Shown here in pieces: positions 37,704-45,782 of a DNA stretch of 64,000 nucleotides. The notes below the pieces were generated by a model. It was not told where the DNA came from. It searched no databases and saw only the letters and a program-made list of their open reading frames with translations. Source of the DNA: Paracoccaceae bacterium (GTDB lineage Bacteria > Pseudomonadota > Alphaproteobacteria > Rhodobacterales > Rhodobacteraceae); contig JASBUI010000004.1 in the NCBI GenBank assembly GCA_030148005.1, positions 167,388 through 231,387 of the forward strand. The letters run 5' to 3'. Position 1 is the first letter of the stretch. Each line of letters begins with the position of its first letter. A program made the position numbers and the translations under genes.

Positions 37704-38547
37704 CCAAGATCTCTATCCGTCGGCGAATTCCATCATAAAGGGAGGCATCCCCAACCGTGAAACCATCCAGCTGCAGCATGGCCAGAATATCGTTGCCGCC
37801 GGCGGTTTTGGTCATGCCTGTCAAAGCGGACTGAAGAAGCTGCACCTTGTCCGTGGCCAGTTGGCCGCGCCGGCAGGCAATGGGCGGAAACCCGAACCAT
37901 TCGGATTTCCAGATGACTTTGGTTTGTGTCGCCAGTTCCGGTTCCGTAGCTGATACCGCCTCCCACACATAGCCGTCGATGCTTCCTGATTGCGCGAGGC
38001 CTGAGGCAACGGCCCGCAGGACATTGCGGTGGCCGTAGGTGAAAAAGCTTCTTTTGAAGTAGCTGGCGGGGTTCTCATTTCGGGCCACAAGCTCACTTTG
38101 GGTTACGATGTAGCCGGAGTTGGAATCCGGATCAGAGAAGGCATGCAGATCGCCCCTAAGGTCGGACAGCCCCGAAGCGTCACGCTTGGTCCCTGCAATG
38201 AGGTAGGACTGGTAGAGAGGTTCTTGGTGCCACGTTGGCACTGCAAGTAGGGCGAGCGCCTGAAAGTTTCGCAAGAAGGGATAGCCGCAGATCCACGCCG
38301 CGTCCAAGTCTCCGGCAATCAGAAGGGCCGTGATTTCGGCATAGGTTCTTCGGAAGACAAGCTCTACCGGGCGGGACATGGCATTGGCCAGGTAAGAGCG
38401 AAGGCCATCCACCAGCAGCTGATCGTTGGTCAGGAAAACCGGGGTCAGGCCGAAGCGGACCGGCTCTTGCGAGAGGGCAATCGAGGGAATGCCAACGCCG
38501 GCCGCAGCTGTTGCGGATGTCAGGAATCTACGGCGACTCCACGGCAT
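37690..38547 (-). CDS. aioX: AioX, periplasmic arsenite-binding protein (PhnD-like fold)
   Basis: A 285-residue protein with a twin-arginine-like leader (SRRRFLTSATAAAGVGI). The PhnD-type phosphonate-binding fold starts at PVRFGLTPVFLTND. Cys87 in AAWICGYPF corresponds to the Cys that is essential for arsenite sensing in Agrobacterium AioX, as I recall. It binds As(III) and signals to AioS. It is first in the aioXSR-aioBA order; a strong site (GAAGGAGATGACCG) precedes the ATG. Confidence 0.92.
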   Translation of the reverse strand: MPWSRRRFLTSATAAAGVGIPSIALSQEPVRFGLTPVFLTNDQLLVDGLRSYLANAMSRPVELVFRRTYAEITALLIAGDLDAAWICGYPFLRNFQALALLAVPTWHQEPLYQSYLIAGTKRDASGLSDLRGDLHAFSDPDSNSGYIVTQSELVARNENPASYFKRSFFTYGHRNVLRAVASGLAQSGSIDGYVWEAVSATEPELATQTKVIWKSEWFGFPPIACRRGQLATDKVQLLQSALTGMTKTAGGNDILAMLQLDGFTVGDASLYDGIRRRIEILDAAG

Positions 38548-38696
38548 CGGTCATCTCCTTCAGGTTATCGTTTCACCATAGGATGTTTTTTCTTTGCGAG
38601 GCAAACGGCGTCGCGGGGCAGCAATTGCGGCGGTTTGTCCTTGGGCGCATCGGGCCTGCTTTTGCGGGTAGGGGCGCAGGCGCCGCAGGGGGCGCC

Positions 38697-39785
38697 CTAG
38701 TCGCGGTCGTCCCATTGTTTGCGGTTCTGGACCTGTCGAATGACCTTGCCGAATGCTCTGTCCTTTTCGCGCCGCTGGGCCATGGTGGAAGAGTTGAACG
38801 CCTCTTCGGCCATCAGCTTTTTCCAGCGCTCGACGCGCGCGGGTTCGATGGTGCCATCCTCAAGTGCGCGGGTCACTGCGCAGCCCGGTTCGCTTTGGTG
38901 TTTGCAGTCGTTGAACTTGCAGCGCCCTGCGAGGGCGGCGAGGTCAAAGAAAAGCTCATCCACGCCGGCGGCGGCATCGGTCAGTTGAAGCTCGCGCATG
39001 CCGGGGGTGTCGAGAACGGCAAAGCCGCCGGGCGCGAAGTGAAGCTGGCGCCGGGTCGTTGTGTGCCGCCCCTTGGCGTCATCTTCGCGTATCTCTCGGG
39101 TGGCGATGTCCTGTGTCTGGCAAAGAGAGTTGGCAAGGGTCGACTTTCCCACGCCCGATGAGCCCAGGAAGGCGATGGTCATGCCCGGCGCGCACCAGTT
39201 TGCCAGCTTGTCCAGCGCCTCGCCCGTGCGGGCGTTCAGCGTTACCACCGGAACGGCGTCCGAGATGGTTTGCGCCTCTGCGACATAGGTTTGAGCGTCT
39301 TCGCAAAGGTCGGACTTTGTCAAAAGGATCACCGGCGTCGCCTCGGCCTCAAAGGCAAGGGCGATGTAGCGTTCAAGGCGCGCGACGTTGAAATCCTGAT
39401 TGCAGGAGGTCACGATGAATGCGGTGTCGATGTTGGCGGCGATCAACTGAACCTGAAGGTCCGAGCCGGGCGCGCGCCTTTTGATCAGGCTTTTGCGCTC
39501 AAGCACGGTGCTGTCGCCGGGGGCTTCTTCATTGAACAAAAGCCAGTCGCCAACGGTTGCGGCAAGGCCCGGCGGGATCATCGCGTCGATCTGTTCGCCA
39601 ATGACGCGGGCACCGTTTCGGTGCACTTCGGTGACGCGCACGGGCGGCGTGCGGGCCAATTCGTCAACATCGGTCTGCTGGGCGAAATAAGAGCTCCACC
39701 CAAGGGTTTTAAGGCGCGATGGCGGGGCGCTTTGGCGGGTGTCGCCCGATGTGGATTTCAGGAACTGGGAATAGTCCCGTGTCAT
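38697..39785 (-). CDS. rsgA: ribosome small subunit-dependent GTPase A
   Basis: RsgA is a circularly permuted GTPase that checks 30S assembly. The motifs come in the permuted order: G4 LTKSD, then G1 GSSGVGKS, then G3 DTPG. An OB fold precedes them, and a C-terminal zinc knuckle (CKFNDCKHQSEPGC) follows. The 362-residue length includes an N-terminal extension of about 25 residues and a charged C-terminal tail. It is monocistronic; the aioX promoter must lie in the 149 bases after its stop. Confidence 0.93.
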   Translation of the reverse strand: MTRDYSQFLKSTSGDTRQSAPPSRLKTLGWSSYFAQQTDVDELARTPPVRVTEVHRNGARVIGEQIDAMIPPGLAATVGDWLLFNEEAPGDSTVLERKSLIKRRAPGSDLQVQLIAANIDTAFIVTSCNQDFNVARLERYIALAFEAEATPVILLTKSDLCEDAQTYVAEAQTISDAVPVVTLNARTGEALDKLANWCAPGMTIAFLGSSGVGKSTLANSLCQTQDIATREIREDDAKGRHTTTRRQLHFAPGGFAVLDTPGMRELQLTDAAAGVDELFFDLAALAGRCKFNDCKHQSEPGCAVTRALEDGTIEPARVERWKKLMAEEAFNSSTMAQRREKDRAFGKVIRQVQNRKQWDDRD

Positions 39786-40066
39786 TTCAGTGGTCTTTCA
39801 TGTTCCGTCCCGGGGGGCGTGCCCGGTGTGAGCGTTTTTTTAAGTCAAAGAGGTCGGCAAGTCTGGCCCGCGCAGCAAGGATCGAAATTGGCCTGCTGCC
39901 GTTGGCTTTGGGTCGGAGTGCGTCTGCCTTTTTACATTGGCGGTACATGAGCGCGTCTAGTTGATCGCATCATAGTAATGCGCGGCGCGATCTATTCAAG
40001 GCCGGTTGCGAGGGGCGTGGAGTGCCAAGGGCCGCATACTCACCGACCGGCCCGTTGCGGGGGTTC

Positions 40067-41776
40067 CTAGATGTCTTCGCCCCTTGCGACGATCGCGGCG
40101 ACCTCTGCGATCTCTTCGCGGCTCAGGCCATAGTCGCGGCCTGCGGTTTCGGGAGTGATATAGCCAAGGGCCAGATCGCGTTTGACCTGACCCCGCGGCC
40201 TTTGGGCGGGCTGGCCGTAACCGGCGCCGCCGGGCAGGGCCAGCATCACCTTTCGTCCGTGCGGCACGAATTGTTTGCCCTTGCCCTTCATCGCGGTGCC
40301 GTCGTCCTGCGCGATTGTCGTTGGTGCGCCAGCTTGGCCGCCGCGCCTGCCGCGGGCTGGGTGGTTCACGCGGTCGAACATGGCCTGAAAGTCAAACTCA
40401 TGCCCCTCGCGCGCGCCGACCTCCATGAACTGGCCAAGGCCGCCGCGCTGTTTTCCGGCGCCGCCTGAATCGGGGCGGAGTTCCTTTCGCCAGATGATCA
40501 CCGGGCCTGCGTGTTCGGTCGCCTCGATCGGCATGGTCATGACGCCCGATGGAAAGGCGGTTGCGTTAAGACCGTCGTTTTCAGGCCGCGCGCCCGAGCC
40601 GCCCGAGTTGAAGGTCAGAACCTCAGAGCGGACCGCACCCGAAGGGGCCGGGGCATCGGTGCGCGGACGAAGGGACAGTTGAAAGTTGCACAGACAGCCC
40701 GCGCCTTCGGCGGGCACGACGCCAGGAATGATCTTGTCCAGTGCGTCATAGACCGTGTCGGGGACGAAATGGCCGATGATATGGCGCAATGCCACCGGTG
40801 CGGGGCGCACCGCGTTGACGATCGTGTCTTCCGGGGCCTCAAACTCAAAAGGTTCAAGTGAGGCGGCATTGTTGGGGATCTCGGGCGCGATGGCGCATTT
40901 CAGCGCGTAGCAGGCATAGGCCTTGGCATAGACCTTGGGGCAGTTGATGCCTTTGCGGTCAAGCGGCGAAGAGCCGGTGAAATCCGACAGGATGCGATCC
41001 TTTTCTATGGTCAGCGTGACCTTCAGCGTGATCGGCGTGTCAAAGCCATCGACCGTCATTTCACCGCTCGCGGTGGTCTGCGGAAGCGCGGCGATCCGTT
41101 CAATGGTGGCCCGGCGCGAGTTTTCCAGAATGAACCGGGATATTCCGTCCAGATCGGGCAGGGAAAATTCCTGCATCATCTCGATCAGGCGGCGCAGCCC
41201 GATCTCATTACAGCTTGCCAGCGCATAGATGTCGCCGATCAGCTGGTCAGGTTCGCGTACGTTGCCGCGCACGATGCGCACAAGGGTTTCATCGACCTCG
41301 CCGCGCTCGGCAAATTTCATGATCGGGATGTAGAGCCCTTCTTCAAAGACGCTGGCGGCATCGGCGCCAAAGCCGCGCCCGCCGATGTCGACCACATGGG
41401 CGGTGCAGGCGAAAAAGCCGACAAGATTGCCAAGGTGAAAGGCCGGGGTGACCATGGTGATGTCATGCAGGTGCCCGGTGCCTTCCCAAGGGTCGTTGGT
41501 GATATAGACGTCGCCTTCAAAGATGTTCTGGCGGCCGATGCGGCGGATGAAATGGGCGACGGCGTCTGCCATGGAATTGACATGCCCCGGTGTGCCGGTC
41601 ACCGCTTGGGCCAGCATCCGGCCTTGGATGTCGTAGACACCCGCCGACAGATCGCCCGCTTCGCGCACGGATGTTGAAAAGGCGGTGCGGACAAGGGCCT
41701 GCGCCTGTTCCTCTACGACCGAGATCAGCCGGTTCCACATGACCTGATAGGCGACGGTTGATGGATCATTTGCCAT
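40067..41776 (-). CDS. hyuB: hydantoinase B / 5-oxoprolinase family subunit
   Basis: A 569-residue HyuB-type protein starting MANDPSTVAYQVMWNRLIS, with conserved YDIQGRMLAQAVTGTPGHV, YITNDPWEGTGHLHDITM and RSEVLTFNSGGSGARPENDG. It works with HyuA to open a five-membered cyclic amide such as an N-substituted hydantoin or 5-oxoproline at the cost of ATP. The real substrate is not determined by the sequence. It begins five bases after the hyuA stop; the longer frame overlapping hyuA is unlikely. Confidence 0.9.
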   Translation of the reverse strand: MANDPSTVAYQVMWNRLISVVEEQAQALVRTAFSTSVREAGDLSAGVYDIQGRMLAQAVTGTPGHVNSMADAVAHFIRRIGRQNIFEGDVYITNDPWEGTGHLHDITMVTPAFHLGNLVGFFACTAHVVDIGGRGFGADAASVFEEGLYIPIMKFAERGEVDETLVRIVRGNVREPDQLIGDIYALASCNEIGLRRLIEMMQEFSLPDLDGISRFILENSRRATIERIAALPQTTASGEMTVDGFDTPITLKVTLTIEKDRILSDFTGSSPLDRKGINCPKVYAKAYACYALKCAIAPEIPNNAASLEPFEFEAPEDTIVNAVRPAPVALRHIIGHFVPDTVYDALDKIIPGVVPAEGAGCLCNFQLSLRPRTDAPAPSGAVRSEVLTFNSGGSGARPENDGLNATAFPSGVMTMPIEATEHAGPVIIWRKELRPDSGGAGKQRGGLGQFMEVGAREGHEFDFQAMFDRVNHPARGRRGGQAGAPTTIAQDDGTAMKGKGKQFVPHGRKVMLALPGGAGYGQPAQRPRGQVKRDLALGYITPETAGRDYGLSREEIAEVAAIVARGEDI

Positions 41777-41781
41777 GGTCG

Positions 41782-43869
41782 TCACTTTCCTTGGGGCAGG
41801 GCGTGGATGTCGATGCACCCGTCCGAGCGGCAAAGCGCCCGGCGGCTGGAGGGGACGATGATGGTGGTCTCATCCTCGGCAATCACGCAGGGGCCTGTGA
41901 TTTCAGCGCCCGGGGCCAGATCGTCCCGGTTGTAGACCTGTGCCTGAACCACGGCGCCGATGGCCGGGTCAAAGACCTGCCGCGTTGCGCGCGCCTTGGG
42001 GGGCGGGGCACCGGGTGCGGGGGCCACAGGCTTTGCCGGTTGCGGCGGGGTTGTTGCGTTGACCGACCACACGGTTATTTCGACATCAAGCCCGGTGACG
42101 GAGCGGCCAAAAAGCTTGGTATACTCGGCCTCGAAAAGCTGGCGGTAGGTTTCAAAGTCCGGGGCCATCGCCTGAGCCTGATCCAGCACGATCGGAATTT
42201 CCCAGCCCTGCCCGGTATAGCGCATGTAGACGCGGTATTCCGACAGGATATCGGCGCCGGGATCGCAGGTGCGCACAAAGCCCGTGGCCTCGGCCTTGAG
42301 ATCGGCCAGAAGGGCAGAGACGCGGCGCGCGTCAAAGTCGGACAGTTTCATGTAGACCGATCTGTTGGCCTCAAAACTGAACGGGGCGCGCAGGAAACCG
42401 ATGGCCGATCCGACACCGGCGCCGGGCGGCACCAAGAGCCGCTGAACACCCAGTTTTTCACAAAGGCGCCCGGCGTGAAGCGGCGCGGCGCCGCCAAAGG
42501 CGATCATCGTGTATTCGGACAGATCCTCGCCATTTTCGACGGCGTGAACGCGGGCGGCATTGGCCATGTTTTCATCGACAACCTCGGACAGGCCAAAGGC
42601 GGCGGTTTGGGCGTCCATTCCAAGGGGCTTGCCTAAGACACTGGCAAGGGCCGCCGCCGATGCGCCGGCATCAAGGGCAAATGTCCCGCCTGCAAAGGCG
42701 CCCGGATCCAACCTGCCGAGCAGAAGATCGGCGTCAGTGACGGCAGGTTGATCGCCGCCGCGCCCATAGCATGCAGGACCCGGCTCAGAGCCTGCGCTTT
42801 GCGGGCCGACGCGGATCTGCTGCATGGCATCGACATGCGCAAGAGAGCCGCCGCCCGCGCCGATTTCCACCATGTCGATCACCGGGATCGAGATGGGCAT
42901 GCCAGAGCCTTTCTTGAACCGGTAAGTGCGCGCCACTTCGAACACGCGCGAGGTTTTGGGGGTCTGGTTCTTGATCAGGCAAATCTTGGCCGTGGTGCCG
43001 CCCATGTCAAAGCTGAGAACCTTGTTCAGGCCGTGGCGCCCGGCGATGTCGGCGGCAAAGACGGCCCCGCCTGCAGGGCCGCTTTCGACAAGGCGGACAG
43101 GAAACTCTGCCGCGCTTTGCAGCGAGATGATACCGCCGCCCGAATGCATCAGGAAGATGTTGCAGGACACGCCTTCGGCGCCAAGCCGGTCGGTCAGGCG
43201 GTCCAGATAGGATTTGATCAGCGGCTTGATATAGGCGTTCGCAACGACGGTATTGAACCGCTCATACTCGCGCATTTGCGGGCTGACCTCGCAGGAGAGC
43301 GAAACCATGACGTCCGGCAGCCTTTCCTGAAGGGCGCGGCGCACCATCTTTTCGTGGCTGTCGTTGAGGTAGGAATGGATCATCCCCACGGCGACGCTTT
43401 GGTATCCGGCCCTTGCGATCTGATCGACAAGGCGATCAATCTCATCCCGGTCAACGGGGATCAGGACATTGCCCTTGGCATCGATGCGCTCGGCCAGCGT
43501 GTAGCGCATGTGGCGCGGCAAAAGCGGCTGTGGCAGCGTGAGGTTAAGATCGTATTGCTCAAACCGGCTTTCGGTGCGCATCTCGATCACATCGCGAAAG
43601 CCCTTGGTTGTGATCAGCGCGGTCTTGGCGCCGCGACGTTCGATCAGGGCGTTGGTGGCAAGGGTGGTTCCGTGGATGATCTGGGTGATCGAGGACGGGG
43701 CGACGCCCGCCTTGGTACAGACCTGATGCATCCCTTGCAGAATGGCGTCTTCGGGCGCGCGTGGCGTTGTCAGAACCTTTGCGGAAAAGCTTTGGCCCGC
43801 AGCTTCGAGCACGACATCCGTGAAGGTGCCGCCGATATCCACCCCCATTCGAACCGAAGACTTGCCCAT
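41782..43869 (-). CDS. hyuA: hydantoinase A / 5-oxoprolinase family subunit
   Basis: A 695-residue HyuA-type ATPase subunit of the ASKHA fold. The phosphate-binding loop is MGVDIGGTFTDVVLE at the N-terminus. SFDMGGTTAKICLI is the second ATPase motif, and IEIGAGGGSLAHVD (read here as VEIGAGGGSLAHVD) the third. The start MGKSSVRMGVDIGG at 43869 avoids 12 doubtful residues. It forms the two-subunit enzyme with HyuB and is divergent from the aroE homologue. Confidence 0.9.
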   Translation of the reverse strand: MGKSSVRMGVDIGGTFTDVVLEAAGQSFSAKVLTTPRAPEDAILQGMHQVCTKAGVAPSSITQIIHGTTLATNALIERRGAKTALITTKGFRDVIEMRTESRFEQYDLNLTLPQPLLPRHMRYTLAERIDAKGNVLIPVDRDEIDRLVDQIARAGYQSVAVGMIHSYLNDSHEKMVRRALQERLPDVMVSLSCEVSPQMREYERFNTVVANAYIKPLIKSYLDRLTDRLGAEGVSCNIFLMHSGGGIISLQSAAEFPVRLVESGPAGGAVFAADIAGRHGLNKVLSFDMGGTTAKICLIKNQTPKTSRVFEVARTYRFKKGSGMPISIPVIDMVEIGAGGGSLAHVDAMQQIRVGPQSAGSEPGPACYGRGGDQPAVTDADLLLGRLDPGAFAGGTFALDAGASAAALASVLGKPLGMDAQTAAFGLSEVVDENMANAARVHAVENGEDLSEYTMIAFGGAAPLHAGRLCEKLGVQRLLVPPGAGVGSAIGFLRAPFSFEANRSVYMKLSDFDARRVSALLADLKAEATGFVRTCDPGADILSEYRVYMRYTGQGWEIPIVLDQAQAMAPDFETYRQLFEAEYTKLFGRSVTGLDVEITVWSVNATTPPQPAKPVAPAPGAPPPKARATRQVFDPAIGAVVQAQVYNRDDLAPGAEITGPCVIAEDETTIIVPSSRRALCRSDGCIDIHALPQGK

Positions 43870-43996
43870 TCGTTCCACCCGCCTGCTGCGTGGTATTGAT
43901 GGCACCGGGACGCAGCGGAAGCCAACCCTTTATTCATCGCCGCCCGGCGCCTTGCGCTATTCTTCTTGAGTTGCTGGCCGGGATCGTGCACCTGAG

Positions 43997-44890
43997 ATGC
44001 ACCTTTGGAATTGCAAAGAAGGATCCGGGTTGGAAACGGAAGAAGGACAGGGGCCGCAGCGCATAAAGCTGGGACTTATCGGGGATAACATCGCCGCGTC
44101 CTCGGCGCCGCTGTTTCATCGGCTGGCCGGGCAGCAATGCGGCTTTGAGGTAACTTATGACCGGCTGGTGCCGGCAGAGATGAACCTTGGCTTTGACGCG
44201 GTCTTTCAGCGGTGCCGCGATGAAGGCTATCGCGGGATCAACGTCACCTATCCCTACAAAGAGGTTGCGGCAGGCAAGGCGGTGGTGGCCGATCCGCTGG
44301 TTGCTGCGATCGGGGCGATCAATACCGTGACGTTTGGGCCGGATGGCCCGGCGGGGCACAACACAGATTACAGCGGGTTCATGGCGGCCTATCGCGGATC
44401 GATGGGCCAAGAGCGGCCCGGCACCGTTTGTTTGATCGGCACGGGCGGTGTTGGCAGGGCGGTGGCCTTTGCACTGGTCCGGCTGGGCGCAGAGGCGATC
44501 CGGCTTGTTGATGTTGACGGGCGCAAGGCACAGGCGCTGGCCGATGATCTGACGCGCGCGGCGCCAGGGCTTTCGGTTACGGTTCTTGGCGATGCCGCGG
44601 CGGCGGGGGCCAAGGCGGAGGGGGTGATCAACTGTACCCCTGTGGGCATGGTCGGCAAAGGCGGAACGCCGGTGCAGCGGACCGCGCTTGAAGGCGCACG
44701 CTGGGTTTTCGATGCGGTCTATACGCCGGTGGAAACAGAGTTTCTGAAGCTGGCCGCCGAGGCGGGGCTAAAGGTCATCTCTGGTTATGAGCTGTTCTTT
44801 TATCAGGCGGTGGATGCGTGGGAGATTTTCGCGGGCAGGCCGCTTGATCTGGCCTGGATGCGACAGGATTTGCTGAAGCGGCAGGCCTGA
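43997..44890 (+). CDS. shikimate dehydrogenase family protein (AroE-like)
   Basis: An AroE-fold NAD(P)-dependent dehydrogenase of up to 297 residues. The substrate domain has INVTYPYKE with the catalytic Lys and GHNTDYSG with the Asp. The nucleotide domain has CLIGTGGVGRAVAFAL. It begins IKLGLIGDNIAASSAP, unlike the core-pathway AroE GNPI/GxPIxHS opening, so it may be a quinate/shikimate or accessory paralogue. The ATG at 43997 has no good ribosome site; TTG 44030, after GAAGGA, is a likely alternative. Possible targets include shikimate or quinate; context does not decide. Confidence 0.85.
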   Translation: MHLWNCKEGSGLETEEGQGPQRIKLGLIGDNIAASSAPLFHRLAGQQCGFEVTYDRLVPAEMNLGFDAVFQRCRDEGYRGINVTYPYKEVAAGKAVVADPLVAAIGAINTVTFGPDGPAGHNTDYSGFMAAYRGSMGQERPGTVCLIGTGGVGRAVAFALVRLGAEAIRLVDVDGRKAQALADDLTRAAPGLSVTVLGDAAAAGAKAEGVINCTPVGMVGKGGTPVQRTALEGARWVFDAVYTPVETEFLKLAAEAGLKVISGYELFFYQAVDAWEIFAGRPLDLAWMRQDLLKRQA

Positions 44891-44897
44891 AACCGGG

Positions 44898-44947
44898 CCG
44901 CCAGCGGGTTTGGCAGAGGAGGCGCTGCGCAAACATTCCGCTGGCGG
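44898..44947. repeat. 10-bp inverted repeat after the aroE homologue
   Basis: CCGCCAGCGG at 44898-44907 and CCGCTGGCGG around 44938-44947 are complementary with a 30-base loop, starting eight bases after the stop. A T run is absent. It may act as a transcript-end structure between two convergent genes. Confidence 0.4.
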
Positions 44948-45013
44948 GGTCGGTGACGCTTGACGACGAGGGAGCGAACGTCAGGTCGCCGCTGTTCTAG
45001 TTCAAGGGCAACC

Positions 45014-45622
45014 TTAGCTGCCCATGATCCGGCGCACGTAGTTGCGCGTTTCGCGATAAGGCGGGATGCCACCGTATTTCTGAACCGCGCCGGGGCCGGC
45101 GTTATAGGCCGCAAGGGCAAGGCGCCAATCCTGAAAGCGGTCGAACATCTTGCGCAGGTATTTCGCGCCACCCGACAGGTTTGAAACAGGGTCATGCGGG
45201 TTAACCCGAAGGTCTCTTGCGGTGCCCGGCATAAGCTGGGCAAGACCTATGGCACCGGCCGATGAGATCGCATTGCGATTCCATGCGCTTTCCTGTTGGA
45301 TGAGGCGCAGGAAAAGACCTTCGGGTACTCCGTGGCGCTGGGCGGCTTGGCGCGCCAGCTCTAGATAGCGACCCTTGTAACGCCCGTGATAGGCGAGGTT
45401 TTCGGCATGAGAGCCATCCGCAACAAGATCGGCTGTGCCAAGGGTCCTTTTGGGCGCCGGGGCCAGGACAAGCGTTTGAACGCCAAAGCGGGCGTCAATT
45501 GCCTGAACCTGGGCCCTGAAAAGTTCGGGTCGCGAGAGTGATGCCTTGGCAAAGGGATCTGCGCTGGACAACCCGGGTAGCGCCATGCTGAACGTCAGCA
45601 GGATACTCGTAAACTTCAACAT
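45014..45622 (-). CDS. lytic transglycosylase domain-containing protein
   Basis: A 202-residue secreted protein with signal peptide (LKFTSILLTFSMALPGLSSA) and an SLT domain. The catalytic Glu is in RLIQQESAWNRNAIS, followed by SAGAIGLAQLMPGTA and LALAAYNAGPGAVQKYGG. It cleaves the glycan between MurNAc and GlcNAc in the periplasm, making 1,6-anhydro ends. The start is ATG 45622. It is monocistronic and convergent with the aroE homologue. Confidence 0.92.
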   Translation of the reverse strand: MLKFTSILLTFSMALPGLSSADPFAKASLSRPELFRAQVQAIDARFGVQTLVLAPAPKRTLGTADLVADGSHAENLAYHGRYKGRYLELARQAAQRHGVPEGLFLRLIQQESAWNRNAISSAGAIGLAQLMPGTARDLRVNPHDPVSNLSGGAKYLRKMFDRFQDWRLALAAYNAGPGAVQKYGGIPPYRETRNYVRRIMGS

Positions 45623-45782
45623 CAAAACTACTCCGACTGGGTAACTGGTTATTATGGAAACTTACGCAATATCAATGCGATAAGCAGTCACTCAGAGGGA
45701 TGGATTGGGTATTCAGGTGGATAGGGGGGCTATGCGGCCAGCCATACCGGCGAGCGTCGTGCAATCCTTTTGGATAGGTCGA